A stretch of 64,000 bases of DNA from Phyto melanocephala (taxonomy: Eukaryota > Arthropoda > Insecta > Diptera > Rhinophoridae). Where the stretch lies: NCBI GenBank assembly GCA_941918925.1, contig OW799237.1, forward strand, positions 6,863,201-6,927,200. The letters are read 5' to 3'. Each line of letters starts with the position of its first letter. Position 1 is the stretch's first letter. Both the position numbers and the translations under genes were made by a program. The notes under the pieces were generated by a model. The model saw nothing but the letters and a program-made list of their open reading frames with translations, did not search any database and was not told the DNA's origin. Positions 34,579 to 46,828 of this stretch are shown here, one piece after another.

Positions 34579-34608
34579 ATGGAAGCTGACAACAAAAAGC
34601 CTTTCAAA
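34579..34608 (+). CDS. Candidate first coding exon of an unidentified gene
   Basis: ATG in good context (ACAATGG) opens a frame of ten codons, MEADNKKPFK, ending directly at a consensus donor, AAAGTAAGT (GT at 34609). It is preceded by a fly-like CAACAACAACG leader and a TATA-like box. No downstream exon is certain; the acceptor-led open stretch at 39351 is in a compatible phase (0). I do not recognise the peptide. If it is a real exon, the remaining 29 kb could be a long first intron. Confidence 0.35.
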
Positions 34609-37600
34609 GTAAGTTGTTTTTAAAACCTTGTAATACAGTTTTATTTATTTTTTATGCAGTAATTAAAACAAAAATAACAATAAGATTAAAAAAAGTGTTT
34701 CACTTTAATATTTATTAAACTGAATATACTCGTGCAAATGTACACACATAAGTATGTAAGTATATTTTTGGGCGTCTCTAGGAATTTTTTCGCCAGATTT
34801 TGTTGTTATTTTTGTAATTTATTCTGTGAGTGAAATTGTGTGTTTGAAGTTAAATAGTATGTATGTACAAATGTATGATGCTTGAAACTGGGTGAACTCG
34901 AAAACAAAAATCTTTTTCTTATGTTGTTGCTGCTGTCTGCAGCCTGTTCGTCAATCTGTCTGTTTATAAATTTGTATGTACATATGTATTTCTGTTTACA
35001 TATTTATATATGTACACATTTTCTTTATTATTGTTCTTGTTTAAAAACATGCATTTCTCTACATTCATATGTATGTATAGGTATATAATCATTATTTATT
35101 TAAGAGTAATTTTTTTTGTTTCTTTTTGTTCTTTTTATTGCTGTTTGTTTTTATTACATCATAAATTCTCTTTGAATGTTAGTGAAGAAGAATTGAAGAG
35201 AATTTAGCAAAAATAACATTTAACAAGGATGATTATAATTAACACATGTTGTTTATAAAGGAATTCTTTTTGTTGGCACTTTGGCATGTATGGAAAAGTG
35301 AAATTTTTGCAACAAAAACAACAATCAACTATAACTGAAATCAATTATTAAAAGAAATACTTCTACTATTTAATAATTTTTTTTTTTTTAATTTGTTTTA
35401 TATTTAAAAACTAACGCAATTTATTCAAGCTTTAGGTCTTTTGTTAGGTACAAAGTTTTGTTATTTAAAATTAAATTTTTTTCAAACATAATTATTTTTA
35501 ATAGGAGAAACAAAATATCAATTAATTTCCTGATTATGCTACACAACGGAGAAGCGAAATATTGAGAAAAAATAATAGAATTTTTTATTGTAATAATTTG
35601 TATTAATATTTAGATATCCATATGTTTATATTTATAAATTTGACCAATTAACTAATCAAATCAATAAAAATGAACCTGTCTCATATCTATTAAATTTGTT
35701 TGATTTCTCAATCAATAATTTTTTTTAAAAGTTAAACATTAATGCAACTTAAATAAACGCTTTATAAAATTAAGTCAAAAAGGACTGTCTACCTTTTAGT
35801 TTAATGTTTCCAACCATGCTCAATTTAAGATATGTTTTGATATTGTAGCAAAAACAAAACAGGTTTGAAATTTTCCAACAATTTAAGCAAGCAATGTAAT
35901 TTAAAAATCCGAGTTAAGACGGGCAAACATTTGGAAGGAAAACATTTAGTTTGGTAGCATATTACGGGTGGGGAAAAATATCGTTTTTGTGTTCGGTACT
36001 TGGCGAAATGTAAGGCCATATGTTTCCAAGAGGAATAACCGAGAAAAACATTTATGGAAAATGTACTACTATCGAATTGCATGGTACTGTATATAAATAC
36101 TTGAAATTAATTTATACAGCATACTTTTTGGTTAACTTTATTTGCATACACTTAACGAGAATTTTTATGTTCCTTTTTTAACCGCTTCTCATCATGCCTG
36201 CATTTATGTTGGTGTGTGTTTGGGCAATTGAGTGTTCTTTGTTGATTTTGTTTTTATATTGAACCCAGTACTTTCCCTTAGCAGAAAAAATAACTGAACT
36301 GCACACAAACATTATAAGTTTTGTTTTAAACAACTATGGCATACTTTTAGGGTTTATTTACAGTTAATAGGATTTTCTGAACCAAAAAAAAAAAAAAAAA
36401 ATTAATTGAGAAAACTATAAGTAAAATAATAATAAAAAGTTGAAAATAAAAAAACAGTAATTGAATGAAAGCGAAAAATAATACCAAAATTAATAACAGA
36501 GTAAAGAAAATTCTTCGGAATATGTATTTAGAAAAAATAAATATTATATAACAAACTAAAATGAGAAGTAGTGGTACTGCTTGTTATTAAGTAGAAAAGT
36601 TTTGTAGATTTTGAATTTTTATAGTTTATTATATTCGACTGGTCAAGCTCTTTCATTTGGTGCCAATATTGAGGGGACTGTAAATTTTAGGAAATAAAAC
36701 CGAAGTAGTAGTATTAGTGCTTACATCTCAGAAAGTTTACAATCGATTTGTCAGTTTTTCTCTGCGAAAAACTTTGGCAATACAATTTGTAATGTGGTGT
36801 CTTCAGCGTATCTAAAAACTAGTAAGGAGGTTTAGTAACTTATTACACATATAAAAAATATATATATAATTATTATTTGTCTATAATTTTGCCGATTAGC
36901 GACTACCAAAAGTTAAAGACAAAAATTTTTACAACAGGTGAAGGGTATAAAAAATCGTTTAAAATAAAAAATTTAAATTACTTTTTTCATCTACTTGAAA
37001 AAAAAACTAGAACAGTAATTAATGAAAATATATTATAATCATTTTTTACTTCCTGATTTTCGCCAAACACATTTTTTTATTTTTTTATTTTACCTTTGTA
37101 TAAAAACAATCTGTTTCCAATATTAAATGATTGAAAAAATTCTTTGGGGAAATTAAGAAAATGCTGGCTGAAAATACAAACGAATATTTAATGCAGGTTT
37201 ATTTATTATTTGCCACCATTTTTATCTCTTTTTTTTAAAGGACAACATATAATTATCAAGGTTTCGCTCTGCAAGCAAAACAAAATATATTTTAAATTTT
37301 AAACATAAGACAAATGCAAAGTGAAGTTGTTTGAACATTTAACAATTAGGTTAGCGAAAAAACGATAATTTTATTAAAAAAATATTGGTTTGAAAGTTCT
37401 CATAATGATTTGATATACATATACAAGTGTCGTATTGTTATACATAATGTTATATTATAATTTTTCAAAAGTTTAAAAAGTTTTCAAATTTTAACAATAT
37501 ACATTACATTAATTTTTTTTATTTTTAAAAATTTTGTGAAATTTTACATTATGACATCATGGCATTTAGGACTACTTGTGCATACACCAATTAGTTAAGG

Positions 37601-37730
37601 TAGTTTTTTTTCAATATAATAAAAAAAAATAATAATAACTCTTTGCAGAGAATAATTGAAATGAACATAACAAGTCAACTGGTGTTTAATTAAGCCATTA
37701 GTCATTCTGTTAGATTTTTTATTTATTTAT
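34609..37730. other. AT-rich, non-coding (possible intron)
   Basis: Contains ATGTATGTA-type tracts (34740-35080), homopolymer runs and a family M head fragment at 36933-36955 (ACAGGTGAAGGGTATAAAAA). Open frames here are Phe/Leu/Cys/Lys-rich translations of AT-rich DNA. No gene supported. Confidence 0.5.
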
Positions 37731-38168
37731 ACTTGTAATAATATTGTGAAAAAATGTTCTGTACATAAAATATCTTTCAATAATTTTGATGGCGATGTAT
37801 ATAGATAATTGAATACAAAACATTTATTTTAGAATTTCTGCCTCTTTGAACTCTAAAAAATACTAGATGAATTTTTATAAAATTTGGTATGGAGGTATCT
37901 TGATCTATGGGCTAATATATTGGATACTTTTTATCACAAGAAAATATCCGATTTGTTACCGAAAATAGAAAAAATAGCAAATAAAATTGTGTTCAAAATG
38001 GTACTGTAAGGTTGATAAGAAATAAATGAAATTACGTACAAAACAAGGAAAATTATCGCAAACAGAAAACTAATTACTTGCACTAAAAGCGAAATCAAAA
38101 TTTTTCTTAAAATAAATACTATAAAAAAAGTATAGTTGGGGCCGGCAATGCGGACCAGGTTCAACTAG
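37731..38168 (+). mobile_element. Helitron-like element with CTAG/T 3' end
   Basis: Begins TACTTGTAATAATATTGTGA, shared with a copy at 31871. The middle has GATGAATTTTTATAAAATTTG. It ends GGGCCGGCAATGCGGACCAG, then GTTCAACTAG with a T after it (CTAG at 38165-38168), as at Helitron 3' ends (CTRR followed by T). The left boundary is uncertain because it does not start with TC at this point. Confidence 0.5.
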
Positions 38169-38844
38169 TTCTTTAAAATGCTTTTTTCTTATTTGAATTA
38201 CTAGAGACTTATTTGAGAAGTATTACTCATACTAAAAACTATTCTATCCAGCAAATCTAAACATTTTAAATAAGATGTTTTCAACATTTGATATTAAATA
38301 TATTTCTCATAACTTGTCGAAATCTAATTTGACGTTGAATATGAGAAAAAATGTTGACAAATTAAATTTTCTTAAATAAAAATCAAACGCTGGCCTTAAA
38401 CATCACATTCAATATGTTACTGAGAAACACAGATTCTATGGGCTATACATTAAAGTTTTATCCATCTGATGACCATAAAGAGACAAATTTAACTTAACAT
38501 ATATCATGATAAAAATTTAAGAAAATTTATAGAAATTTATGGGCTTATATTTATAAAAAAATTAAATGTATTTGAAATCCATTTTAAAAGAATTTTGTAC
38601 GAGCAATTTTAAAACTTTTCCTGATTAATCTCTGTTTATTCGCCTTTTCATGTTTTATTTTAAAACCAAAAATTCAACGCAATAAAAAAAAGTAAAACGA
38701 AATATAAAAGTAAGAGAGAAAAAGAGAGATAGCAAGCTCTTGCATGTTTTTTTTATCCTTTTACTAATCTTGGGCTTTACATAGGGCTTATAAAAAGTAT
38801 CTTGCTTTTGTAGCCTTGCTTTTGTATAGTTAAAATTTTTTATC
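38169..38844. other. AT-rich, non-coding
   Basis: No coding sequence or structured repeat recognised in the plus or minus strand beyond the flanking elements. Confidence 0.45.
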
Positions 38845-39130
38845 AAATTAATTAATCCTGCATCCTGTCCAGAATGATGGGATTGCCATCTGTAGTTATT
38901 GTGTGGCATGAGGTTTTGTAGGGCATTTTTCATTTTCCCTGTAGGTGGTACTTTAGGCACGTTTATGTGATTCTGACCCCTTTTTGATGGAGTAATTTTA
39001 TTCTTGTGTGGATTTGTCTGGAAGGGGTTAAAGCCCCTTAAAACCGTGTTAAATATTTTTTGTCCCTGCCAGGATTTAAACCAAGATCTTTCGGTTTAAA
39101 GTTTAGGACTCTAAGCACTACAAAAATTTC
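38845..39130 (-). mobile_element. tRNA-derived SINE, minus strand
   Basis: Read on the minus strand, an A-box-like TGTAGTGCTTAGAG (39122-39109) and a B-box GGTTTAAATCC (39082-39072), followed by TGGCAGGGAC, form a tRNA-like head. The body runs on through GGGGCTTTAACCCCTTCC towards about 38850. The B-box flank (TCCTGGCAGRG) is shared with the SINE at 51343, though the bodies differ. An open frame at 38655-38960 overlaps the body and is not taken as a gene. Confidence 0.5.
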
Positions 39131-39350
39131 TTTCAAAGCAACATATGATAAGAGAAGGAGACTGCAAGCAACGAAATATAAAAACAATAATATTTTATTT
39201 TTTTGGAAGAATTTTATTTTGCTGTAAATATGTTCAGAACAAAATAAGTTTGTTTGAATTTCTTTCAGCCGATTGAAAGTAAATAAATGTTTTTCAGCAC
39301 TCTGCTAACTCTATCTTTATGTTCATTATGTTTTTGTTATGGAAATTTAG

Positions 39351-39464
39351 CTCTCTCGAGTTGATGAAGAGCCAGTAGGTTATGAATCGACTGGAAAATT
39401 TTACATGATTAACCAAGAAATTGCGAAATTATTCGATGAACAAGTAATTATCAAAGAAGGGTGA
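39351..39464 (+). other. Exon-like open stretch of unknown origin
   Basis: After a fair acceptor (GGAAATTTAG ending 39350) comes a frame of unusually protein-like composition: LSRVDEEPVGYESTGKFYMI, then NQEIAKLFDEQ at a possible donor (GTAATT, 39444), or on to VIIKEG and a TGA at 39462-39464. The same frame continues open after the stop with LLIPEKGYEIRRPKYWTVNY to about 39570. The balanced use of Asp, Glu, Gly, Arg and Trp contrasts with AT-rich noise. It could be an exon (phase 0, compatible with 34579-34608), or a decayed coding fragment from a mobile element. I do not recognise the family. Confidence 0.35.
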
Positions 39465-39571
39465 CTTTTAATTCCAGAAAAAGGCTATGAAATTAGGCGT
39501 CCAAAATATTGGACTGTAAATTATAAGGTTTTAAATAATGACAACAAAATAACAAAGAATAATTGTTTAAT

Positions 39572-40573
39572 ATGAATTATTCAGCGAAATCTATGAACAT
39601 GCCGTTTTCTAAAGATTCAATTTTGTAGCAAAAATTTAAATTAATTCCATCTACTAAAACATTGTGGGTTTGTAAAGCTATTGAACATCTTGTTTAATTA
39701 TCTTATTATTTCGTTTTCATGCAACATGAATAAATCCCCATTATTTCTACTCTTACTTACTTATTATTATTTATTTTTCTAAATTTATGTAGTTATTACA
39801 TTCACTTTATACTTTTGAATAATTTCAGCCCACATCTGGTTGAATTATACCGCATTCATGGACTTATTTAAGTATGAGTAAGCCGGCTTCACCTCCCAAC
39901 ACCTATTGCCACCATTCTCACATTCAATTGCGCCTCGTGCAACAAAATAATAATAATAATAATAAAAAAATAAAACTCTTGTTGATGTTTGAACCCATTC
40001 ATGAAAATTCTTATAATTCATACAATTCAATGAAGCTTTAACTTTTAAGTGGTTTTTTTTTTATAAAGCTCCTTTTCCTCCTTATGTTTTCATCTCTGTC
40101 TCTCCCTTTACCATCCTTTAAATGGTTTCACTTGTTTTTCTTGTTCGTCTATAAATTTTGTTTTGTTGTATGTATGTATTTCATTTGCATGCTAGTGAAT
40201 GTGTTTGTGCTTCCAAAACTTTTATCATTTTCATTTGGTGTATTTTTGGCAATTTTTTTTTTGAGTAAAGTTTCTTTAAAAACGTTGTGTTTGTGTATGT
40301 CCGTTTTTTTTTTAATTTTTCCCTAACAGATGATACATACATACTTACTTATTGTAACAAGATAAACGAGAAACTAAAGCAACGGTACAAAGAACTTTTA
40401 AAATAATTAATGTTTTTCTTTTTTTTTTTTAAAGCCAGTGCTAATAAGTTTTTTTAAATGAATTTTTATTGTGCTGTAGTCTAAAGAATTCAGTTAAGAC
40501 GAGACTAAGCTAAATATCAGATGCTATAGTTTAAATAATAATATAGCGTGTACTACAAACTACACAATACCCA
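39572..40573. other. AT-rich, non-coding
   Basis: A GC-richer segment at 39837-39950 (GCCGGCTTCACCTCCCAACA and surroundings) followed by (AAT)n at 39946-39966 looks like a repeat fragment of unknown class. The rest is T-rich. No gene seen. Confidence 0.4.
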
Positions 40574-41188
40574 TCTATATATATAAAAGTGAAACTCTGT
40601 CTGTGTGTGTGTTAGCTATAGACTCCGAAACTGTAAAACCGATCGGACTCAAACTTTGCCAAGTTGTTGTACTTATACCAGGAAGTGTTTATCGGTGGAC
40701 AAAAGTGGGCGGGGCCACGCCCATAAAAATTAGTTATCATTTTTAGCTACTTGCATTTGACCGATTTTTCTGAAACTTTGCACACATATTGAGCTGTCAT
40801 GACTATATAATTTCGTGATGAGAAAAGTGGGCGGGGCCACGCCCATAAACAAAAGTCAGCTACTTAAACTTCACCGACTTTTCTAAAACTTTTCACACAC
40901 ATATTGAGCTGTCATGACTTTACAATTTCGTGATTAGAAAAGTGGTCAGTGCCACGCCCATAAAAAAAATTATCATTTTAAGCTACTTGAACTTCACTGA
41001 TTTTTCTGAAACTTTGCAAACATATTAAGCTGTCATGACTATACAGTTTTGTAATTAGAAAAGTGGGCTATGCCACGCCCATTAAAAAAAGTTATAATTT
41101 TTAGCTTTTTGCACTTAATATTCAATTTAAATTCAGAATGCATTTTTATTCATTAAGGGGCGTAGCAACGCGCGCCGGGCTTTTCTAG
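40574..41188 (+). mobile_element. Non-autonomous Helitron
   Basis: Starts with TC (TCTATATATATAAAAGTGAA) after an A and ends in CTAG before a T, the Helitron insertion pattern (A/T). A GC-rich segment with a GCGT/ACGC stem (GGGGCGTAGCAACGCGCGCC) lies just before the 3' end. The body carries about four imperfect tandem units of roughly 120 bp, each with GTGGGCGGGGCCACGCCCAT or a variant and TGAGCTGTCATGACT. 615 bp, no Rep/helicase. The 5' end is the same as that of the element at 47718-48456. Confidence 0.8.
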
Positions 41189-42822
41189 TTGAAAATAAAT
41201 GCTTACTTGCAAACAGTTTTGAAAGAAGGCAAGAAATGCCTTCTTGCAAACATGCTTACAAGAGGCATGATTTTTATATGATGGATTTCCACCTGGACGC
41301 ATTACCTTCAAATAAAATAAGCGTGGTCCAATGGTTTATATTTAGCTTTACTGCTTTAAAGACATACTGTCGTATGCATAAAAATTATTAAAGGTTTCTA
41401 AGGTATATAGTTCGCACATTTCCTCAAATATGAGAAATTAAAAATTCCTTTTTGATCAGAATGACTTTTAATAGAACACTATAGCGACACACCTAAGTAG
41501 TTGTCCACAAAGGCGTTTAGAACATGATTTGGTACCATCTGCTGAAATAAACGATTACCCCTAAAACGTAGAGGTTTCCACAAAAGACTAGCTTTATCCA
41601 TTGCTATTCAATTAATGAAAAAAAACAACTACTACTTATGTTTTAATTAATTGTTATTTTTATTTCTTTTTTATACCTTTCATCATTATTTACACTTTTG
41701 TGCTGTTGCTGCGAAAGAGAAATATTAATTGACATTAAACCGCCTGGGGAAACATGCTAAAAAAGTGAAGCATACATGACGGATGCATATAAAAAAAGTT
41801 TATGAAAGCATAAAACTAAGAGTACATTTAAACAAAAAACAATTAACTTAAACACAGTTTAAAGAGTTTTTTCTTTTAGTAAAGTAACTTTTTTCTTATG
41901 CATTAATGAAACTGTTTATTTATATTTTCCAAATTTTTGATTACTTTTGTTTAAAACCATATTTTATAAAATTTTACAGCATATGTACATGTGTACATTG
42001 ATTGCTGAGGAAATTGCTTTTAGTTAGTTTATAAAATTTTTTTATGCAGTTTTTAACTACATATTTTGCTTTTGTATAAACACCTATTTCCTGTTATGTG
42101 TCTGTATGTGTGTGTATGTACTTGGTTATTTACTGTAAAATATTTATTTCAAAAAAATTATATTGTTGTTTCTATTGTCTGGTAGAAGTTTTTTCTATAG
42201 TTTATTTCCCGTTTGATACATTTGTGTGTTTTTTTTTCTTAGTTATAAGCAGTATTTATGACACCCTTTTTATAGCTTTCATTGCTGGGTCGCATTGAAA
42301 AACAATTATATTGAAAAATGTTATTGTTAAAGTAAATTTGTCATCTCTGCTACATGTTTACAAAAAAGAGATGTCATATTGAACATAATGTTAAACTTTT
42401 AAAAATTGGTTGATGTCATGTGATGATATCCAATGTTTTGCAATTTTTATATAAAAACTGGTTAAACCCGGTTCTCATTGCTGGCCCCCCCAACAAAGTT
42501 TTGGAATTGTATTAATATTTTTCTTATATAGTTTTAGGTGTATTTATTTTATAAAGTTTTTGGTGTAATTTTTTTTTAGATTTCTCCTTTTGTAGTTTTC
42601 GTATATGCATTTATTTTATACCATCCTTCTAGTACACTTTTGAATATTTTACCATTTTATTTGCAGTTTTTCTATTGTCGCATAGAAATGAGGTATTATC
42701 TCGCGATTCAAATTATTTTTTGATTCAGGTATCAAAGACCTTTAAATTAAATTTTGTAAAAATCCATTTAGTAGTTTTTGAGCCCTACCAATTAAAGGCG
42801 ACTGACAGAAAGACAGACAGAA

Positions 42823-42872
<50 letters not shown>

Positions 42873-44319
42873 TGACAGGTTCTGCAAAATTGTGTTTTTC
42901 TTAGATTATTGACACATTTTTTTTAACAATCTTTTTAAACATAAGCATAGACTAAATTCGACAATTAAGGCTTGAGAAAGTTGTTTCGATAAACAACATT
43001 TTCTCAATTTGTTATGCCAAACGTTTTCTAGGCACATATATATACGATATATGTATTAGCAAAGAGATCTAAGTTTGCAATAATATATTGATATGGGATT
43101 GGTTGAAACATTATTCTGTAGACGCCGTGTAAAATATAGCTTAATTGGGTCTCCAATGATACACTGCCATCACTCTTGATCGATTCTGTTTTCCTAATTA
43201 AGATGTACATTTTATCTGAATCTCACAATAATCGTTCAGTAAAGAAGAAAGTGAACAAGTGAATAAAAAACGAACTTATTCTTTTATTTGTTCAAAACAA
43301 AATTCGCTAATCAATAAAATTAATGATAATGTTCAACTTTACTCTAGAAACATACGGTATTTTGAGTAAATTTTCAATGTGCTGTAATAGACATCATACC
43401 GCCTAGTAACCATTTCATGTTGTTCAGCGGCTACTCTTACAGTCTTTATTTTAACATGATTTGTAATATTTGAGATGATATTTTTTTAACATTTAAATAA
43501 AATGCTGTTGATTATGTTTTTGATATATAAAATACTTTTAATAAATAAATGTTTGATTTATTTAATTTCAATAAATTATTAAAAACCCATTTTTTCACAA
43601 ATTTTGTGTAGTATCTATTGTCAGTTTCAGTTATTTTGTTATAGTTTATTTCTCTCCAACCTCATGCTCCATGAACTCAAGGAAAGAAATAAATTTAATA
43701 TGACAAATTATATATTCTTTTGAGCATGCAAAAAATTATTATTTCTATTAAAAGAAGATAACACTTCTTACACTAAAACATATACACAAGCACACAACAT
43801 AAAAATCACATGCGTATATTCAGGTGTATACAAATCAGATTTTTTACACATCAACAAATTCTATTTAATAACCGAAGGAAAAAAAAAAATAAAATAAATA
43901 CAATCATAAAAATTATTGATTTTTTTTAACACATGCCAAAATACTAAACTAGGAATGGGGACATATTTTCCATCATAGAGGGATATTGAAATATATTCAA
44001 TAAATTTATTTATTTCTGTTGTAGTCATGATAAAATTTACGTGCCTCTAAGACAAGAAGTATTTGTTAAAATTGTAAGAAAACAAAATGTAAAAATATTA
44101 AAAAGAAGCAATTGCTATGTTACACAGTTCATGAAATAAAAATTTTATTTTATGGTTAAAAGAATTTAAAGAAATACGTTTAGACAAAAAGGTTTTTTTG
44201 AAAGTATGTTCACACAAATCCAGGCTCGTATGTGTAAATAAGTTTTATTTTTTAAAATTTATTATTTGATTTGTGAAAAATACTCCCATCCCTGAAGCAA
44301 ACATTATTGTTATTTATAT
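41189..44319. other. AT-rich, non-coding, with a (GACA)n microsatellite
   Basis: A small AAGGCAAGAAATGCCTT hairpin lies near 41225. At 42690-42870 a repeat with AAAATCCATTTAGTAGTTTT leads into GACAGAAAGACAGACAGA and continues as (GACA)n to 42869, a composite that recurs in decayed form at 57180-57300. No gene supported. Confidence 0.5.
42794..42870 (+). repeat. (GACA)n microsatellite
   Basis: About 18 tandem GACA/GAAA units, the end of a dispersed repeat whose body has AAATTTTGTAAAAATCCATT at 42748-42767. Confidence 0.9.
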
Positions 44320-44572
44320 TGTTGCGAATGTTATGGATTTTAAACGGTTTGCTTTAATCATATTTAGCTGAGGAAATAAACGAAAGGTGTTGAGTCAGTC
44401 TGGTGGTTCAAGGCACTTGTTCTCAAGCAGTCGTTATAAAAAGAGCAGCCGGTGGTCGGTTTAACAGTGTTACGTCAAGAAATTGTTGGAAAGATCTCAG
44501 CTTCTCACCTATAATTGTTAATTTTCAGAAAACCAATCAACTTTATTTACTGTAAGTAAAGTTAAAAAAATT
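44320..44572 (+). promoter_or_regulatory. TATA promoter with donor site: solo LTR fragment or alternative first exon
   Basis: The segment opens TGTTGCGAATGTTATGG, like the 5' end of insect LTRs. TTATAAAAAGAGCAGCCG at about 44435 is a strong TATA element, with an initiator-like AACAGTGT about 30 bp on. CTGTAAGTAAAG near 44550 is a good splice donor. It is more GC-rich than its surroundings. I found no matching second LTR, no coding region and no clear target duplication, so it could be a decayed solo LTR or a real untranslated exon. Confidence 0.35.
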
Positions 44573-45100
44573 TATTTTTTTTTAAATGTGCTGCACTTAG
44601 TTCTCAGGTTTTGAACTCCTAAAACCAGTTGATAGTTATCTCCTAAATCCCCTTATCCCGTTTTCTTACCACTAATTTCGTCAGTTGCTCGTCAAACCTA
44701 TTTTTTTACGTATTCCATATACATTACAGATCGTCTTTCTCCTCTACTTTTATTCTTATACGATTTGGTTAATTATTTAAACATTGAATTTGCCAAGTAA
44801 ATGCAAATTTCTACATGGTCCTACGAGCCGGATTGGATTGAACAAAGTACTTTATACAATAAAAATAGTACTGATAGTTAATACGTTTACTTATTTACTA
44901 TTCTTAAGATATTGATTTTTTACTGAACTGCGTTCGACTACACTAATTTCCATATCAAACGTAAATAATCGAGTAAGGTCCAGTAAAAAATAGTAACAAT
45001 TTGTAGTAAACCAATGATCAAAATATTTTTTTTATATAGAAACTGACAAATAATGCTTAAATTGTATATGAATTAAATGAATACTTAATTTCTTTCTTTA
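44573..45100. other. AT-rich, non-coding
   Basis: Nothing recognised; slightly higher C content at 44590-44750 than the surroundings. Confidence 0.4.
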
Positions 45101-46150
45101 AATAGAAAATTTTTGAAAAATTCCCTTTGGGGAAAATAAAAAAAAAAATCCCAAAATTACTTTCCAGAATTCTAGATTAAAAAGTTGAGTCCACAAATCC
45201 CCTGAAGTGAAATTAATTGCGCTTAGGGAAATTTATTTTAATATTAAGGATTTCAATTTAAAATAAAATTAGGATCAAAAAAATAAAAAACCCCTTAATT
45301 AGAGCTTCAGGAAAAATTTCTTTATGGTCAGGTAAATGTTCAAAATTGTATAGATTAAATTTTTATTAAAAAAAATCTAAAAATATGGCATTTAAAAAAT
45401 TCCCTCGAAGAAAAAAAAGAAGAAATTTAATGGCTACGGAAATTTTGATTTTACCTATATATTAAGGCATATATTCATACGTATCCCTCGAAGGGGAAGT
45501 TTCCTTGAATATTGTTTTGAATATTTACTAAACTTTTGCTTTTTTAAAACAAATTTTGATTTAAAATTAAATTTAAATATTTTTTTTAATTTCCTTATTA
45601 AATTATTCATTTGAAGCTAAAATTCCCTTGGAAAAAAATTATTTTATAAATTTTTTTGTTGGATATTTTTAAAAAATTTTATTTTTATTTTAAATTTAGA
45701 TTTATTTGTAAAAGACATTTAAAGCTTAGTAAATATGTTTTTGAAAAAATATCCCTTTTAATTAATTTTTTAAAAAAGGAAATTTTAAAAATTTTGCCCA
45801 TATCTAATTTCAAATCATATTATAATTTGAATGTATTTAAGAGTTTTAAAAAAATGTTTACAAGAAAAATATCCCTTAAAGGGAAATTTTTATTTAATAA
45901 GGGAAATTTAAATTTTCTGGTATTTATTGAAATTGAAATTCTATAAAAATTTATATAAATATGATTTTAAAAAAATGTCCTTTAAAGGTTTTTTTTATAA
46001 GGGAAAAGGTTTTTTTTTCTGGTATATTGTTTAAGAAAAAGTTTTTTTTTGTTTTAAATTAAGGAGATTTTAAAATATTTTATTATTTGTTTTAAAATTT
46101 CCCTTTAAAGTGAAATATAAGAATTTGGGGGATTTAATTTTTTTTTAACT
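45100..46150. repeat. Degenerate array of TCCCTTTAAAGGGA palindromes
   Basis: Palindromic variants recur every 80-150 bp: TTCCCTTTGGGGAA (about 45120), TATCCCTCGAAGGGGAA (about 45481), TATCCCTTAAAGGGAAATTT (about 45870), GTCCTTTAAAGG (about 45976), TTTCCCTTTAAAGTGAAA (about 46098), plus half sites (TTCCCTCGAAG, TTCCCTTGG, AAGGGAAA). Between them the sequence is almost only A and T. The open frame at 45656-45946 is a by-product. Confidence 0.6.
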
Positions 46151-46828
46151 TTTTTGCCAATTTTTTTTTACTATTTAAATACGAATTTTCAAAATTTTAT
46201 TAATATTATTATTTTGTGATTTTTTCATTGCTATTTTCATATGGTTGTTGTGGTTATATTTGTTTATAACTTTTTTGTTAGAACTTTTTGAAGTTTTTAA
46301 GCTGTTTAGATTCTTTCCCAAGTTTCTTTAAGTATTATTGATTGCATTCTACTGTTGTGTTGTTTTGTTATTTTAACCTTTGAGTTATTCAAACAACTTT
46401 TGCAGGACTAAACAATTTGTTGTATAGAAAGTTTTTTTTTTTATTTTTTTTTGTAGCAATTTTCAAACAAAATAAATGTCACACAGTATGTCTCTTGTAT
46501 AAAATATACAAAACTTATGAAAGTTCAAATGGAGAGATTAATATAGACGTAGTATAGGGTTAGTTATAGAAAGGGAATTTTCGAACTTTGGGAGTAAAAA
46601 AAAATTAAATCTTTATAGCGATGTTAACAAGTAGAAAGGAACTCAAATTATTGTAATTTTACTGGAGAAGAAAAAAAGGTAATAGAAACTGTATTATCAT
46701 AATGAAAAATTTTTTCTTTTAAAATTGTTTGTAAAATTTTTTTTATTTTGTCGAGGTGCAAATGTATTGGAATCACTAAAAACTCAATTTCTTAAAAATA
46801 CGAATTTGGGACTTTCTTCTTGTGACCA

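Noticed and set aside
38655..38960. A 101-residue minus-strand frame with a fairly protein-like N-terminal half (PKVPPTGKMKNALQNLMPHN)
   Set aside because: It overlaps the body of a tRNA-derived SINE on the same strand, ends in Phe/Leu-rich AT noise, and has no promoter or splice context.
42794..42870. Regular GACA repeats considered as a CRISPR-like array
   Set aside because: There are no spacers; it is a simple microsatellite in a eukaryotic repeat. No other CRISPR-like pattern was found.
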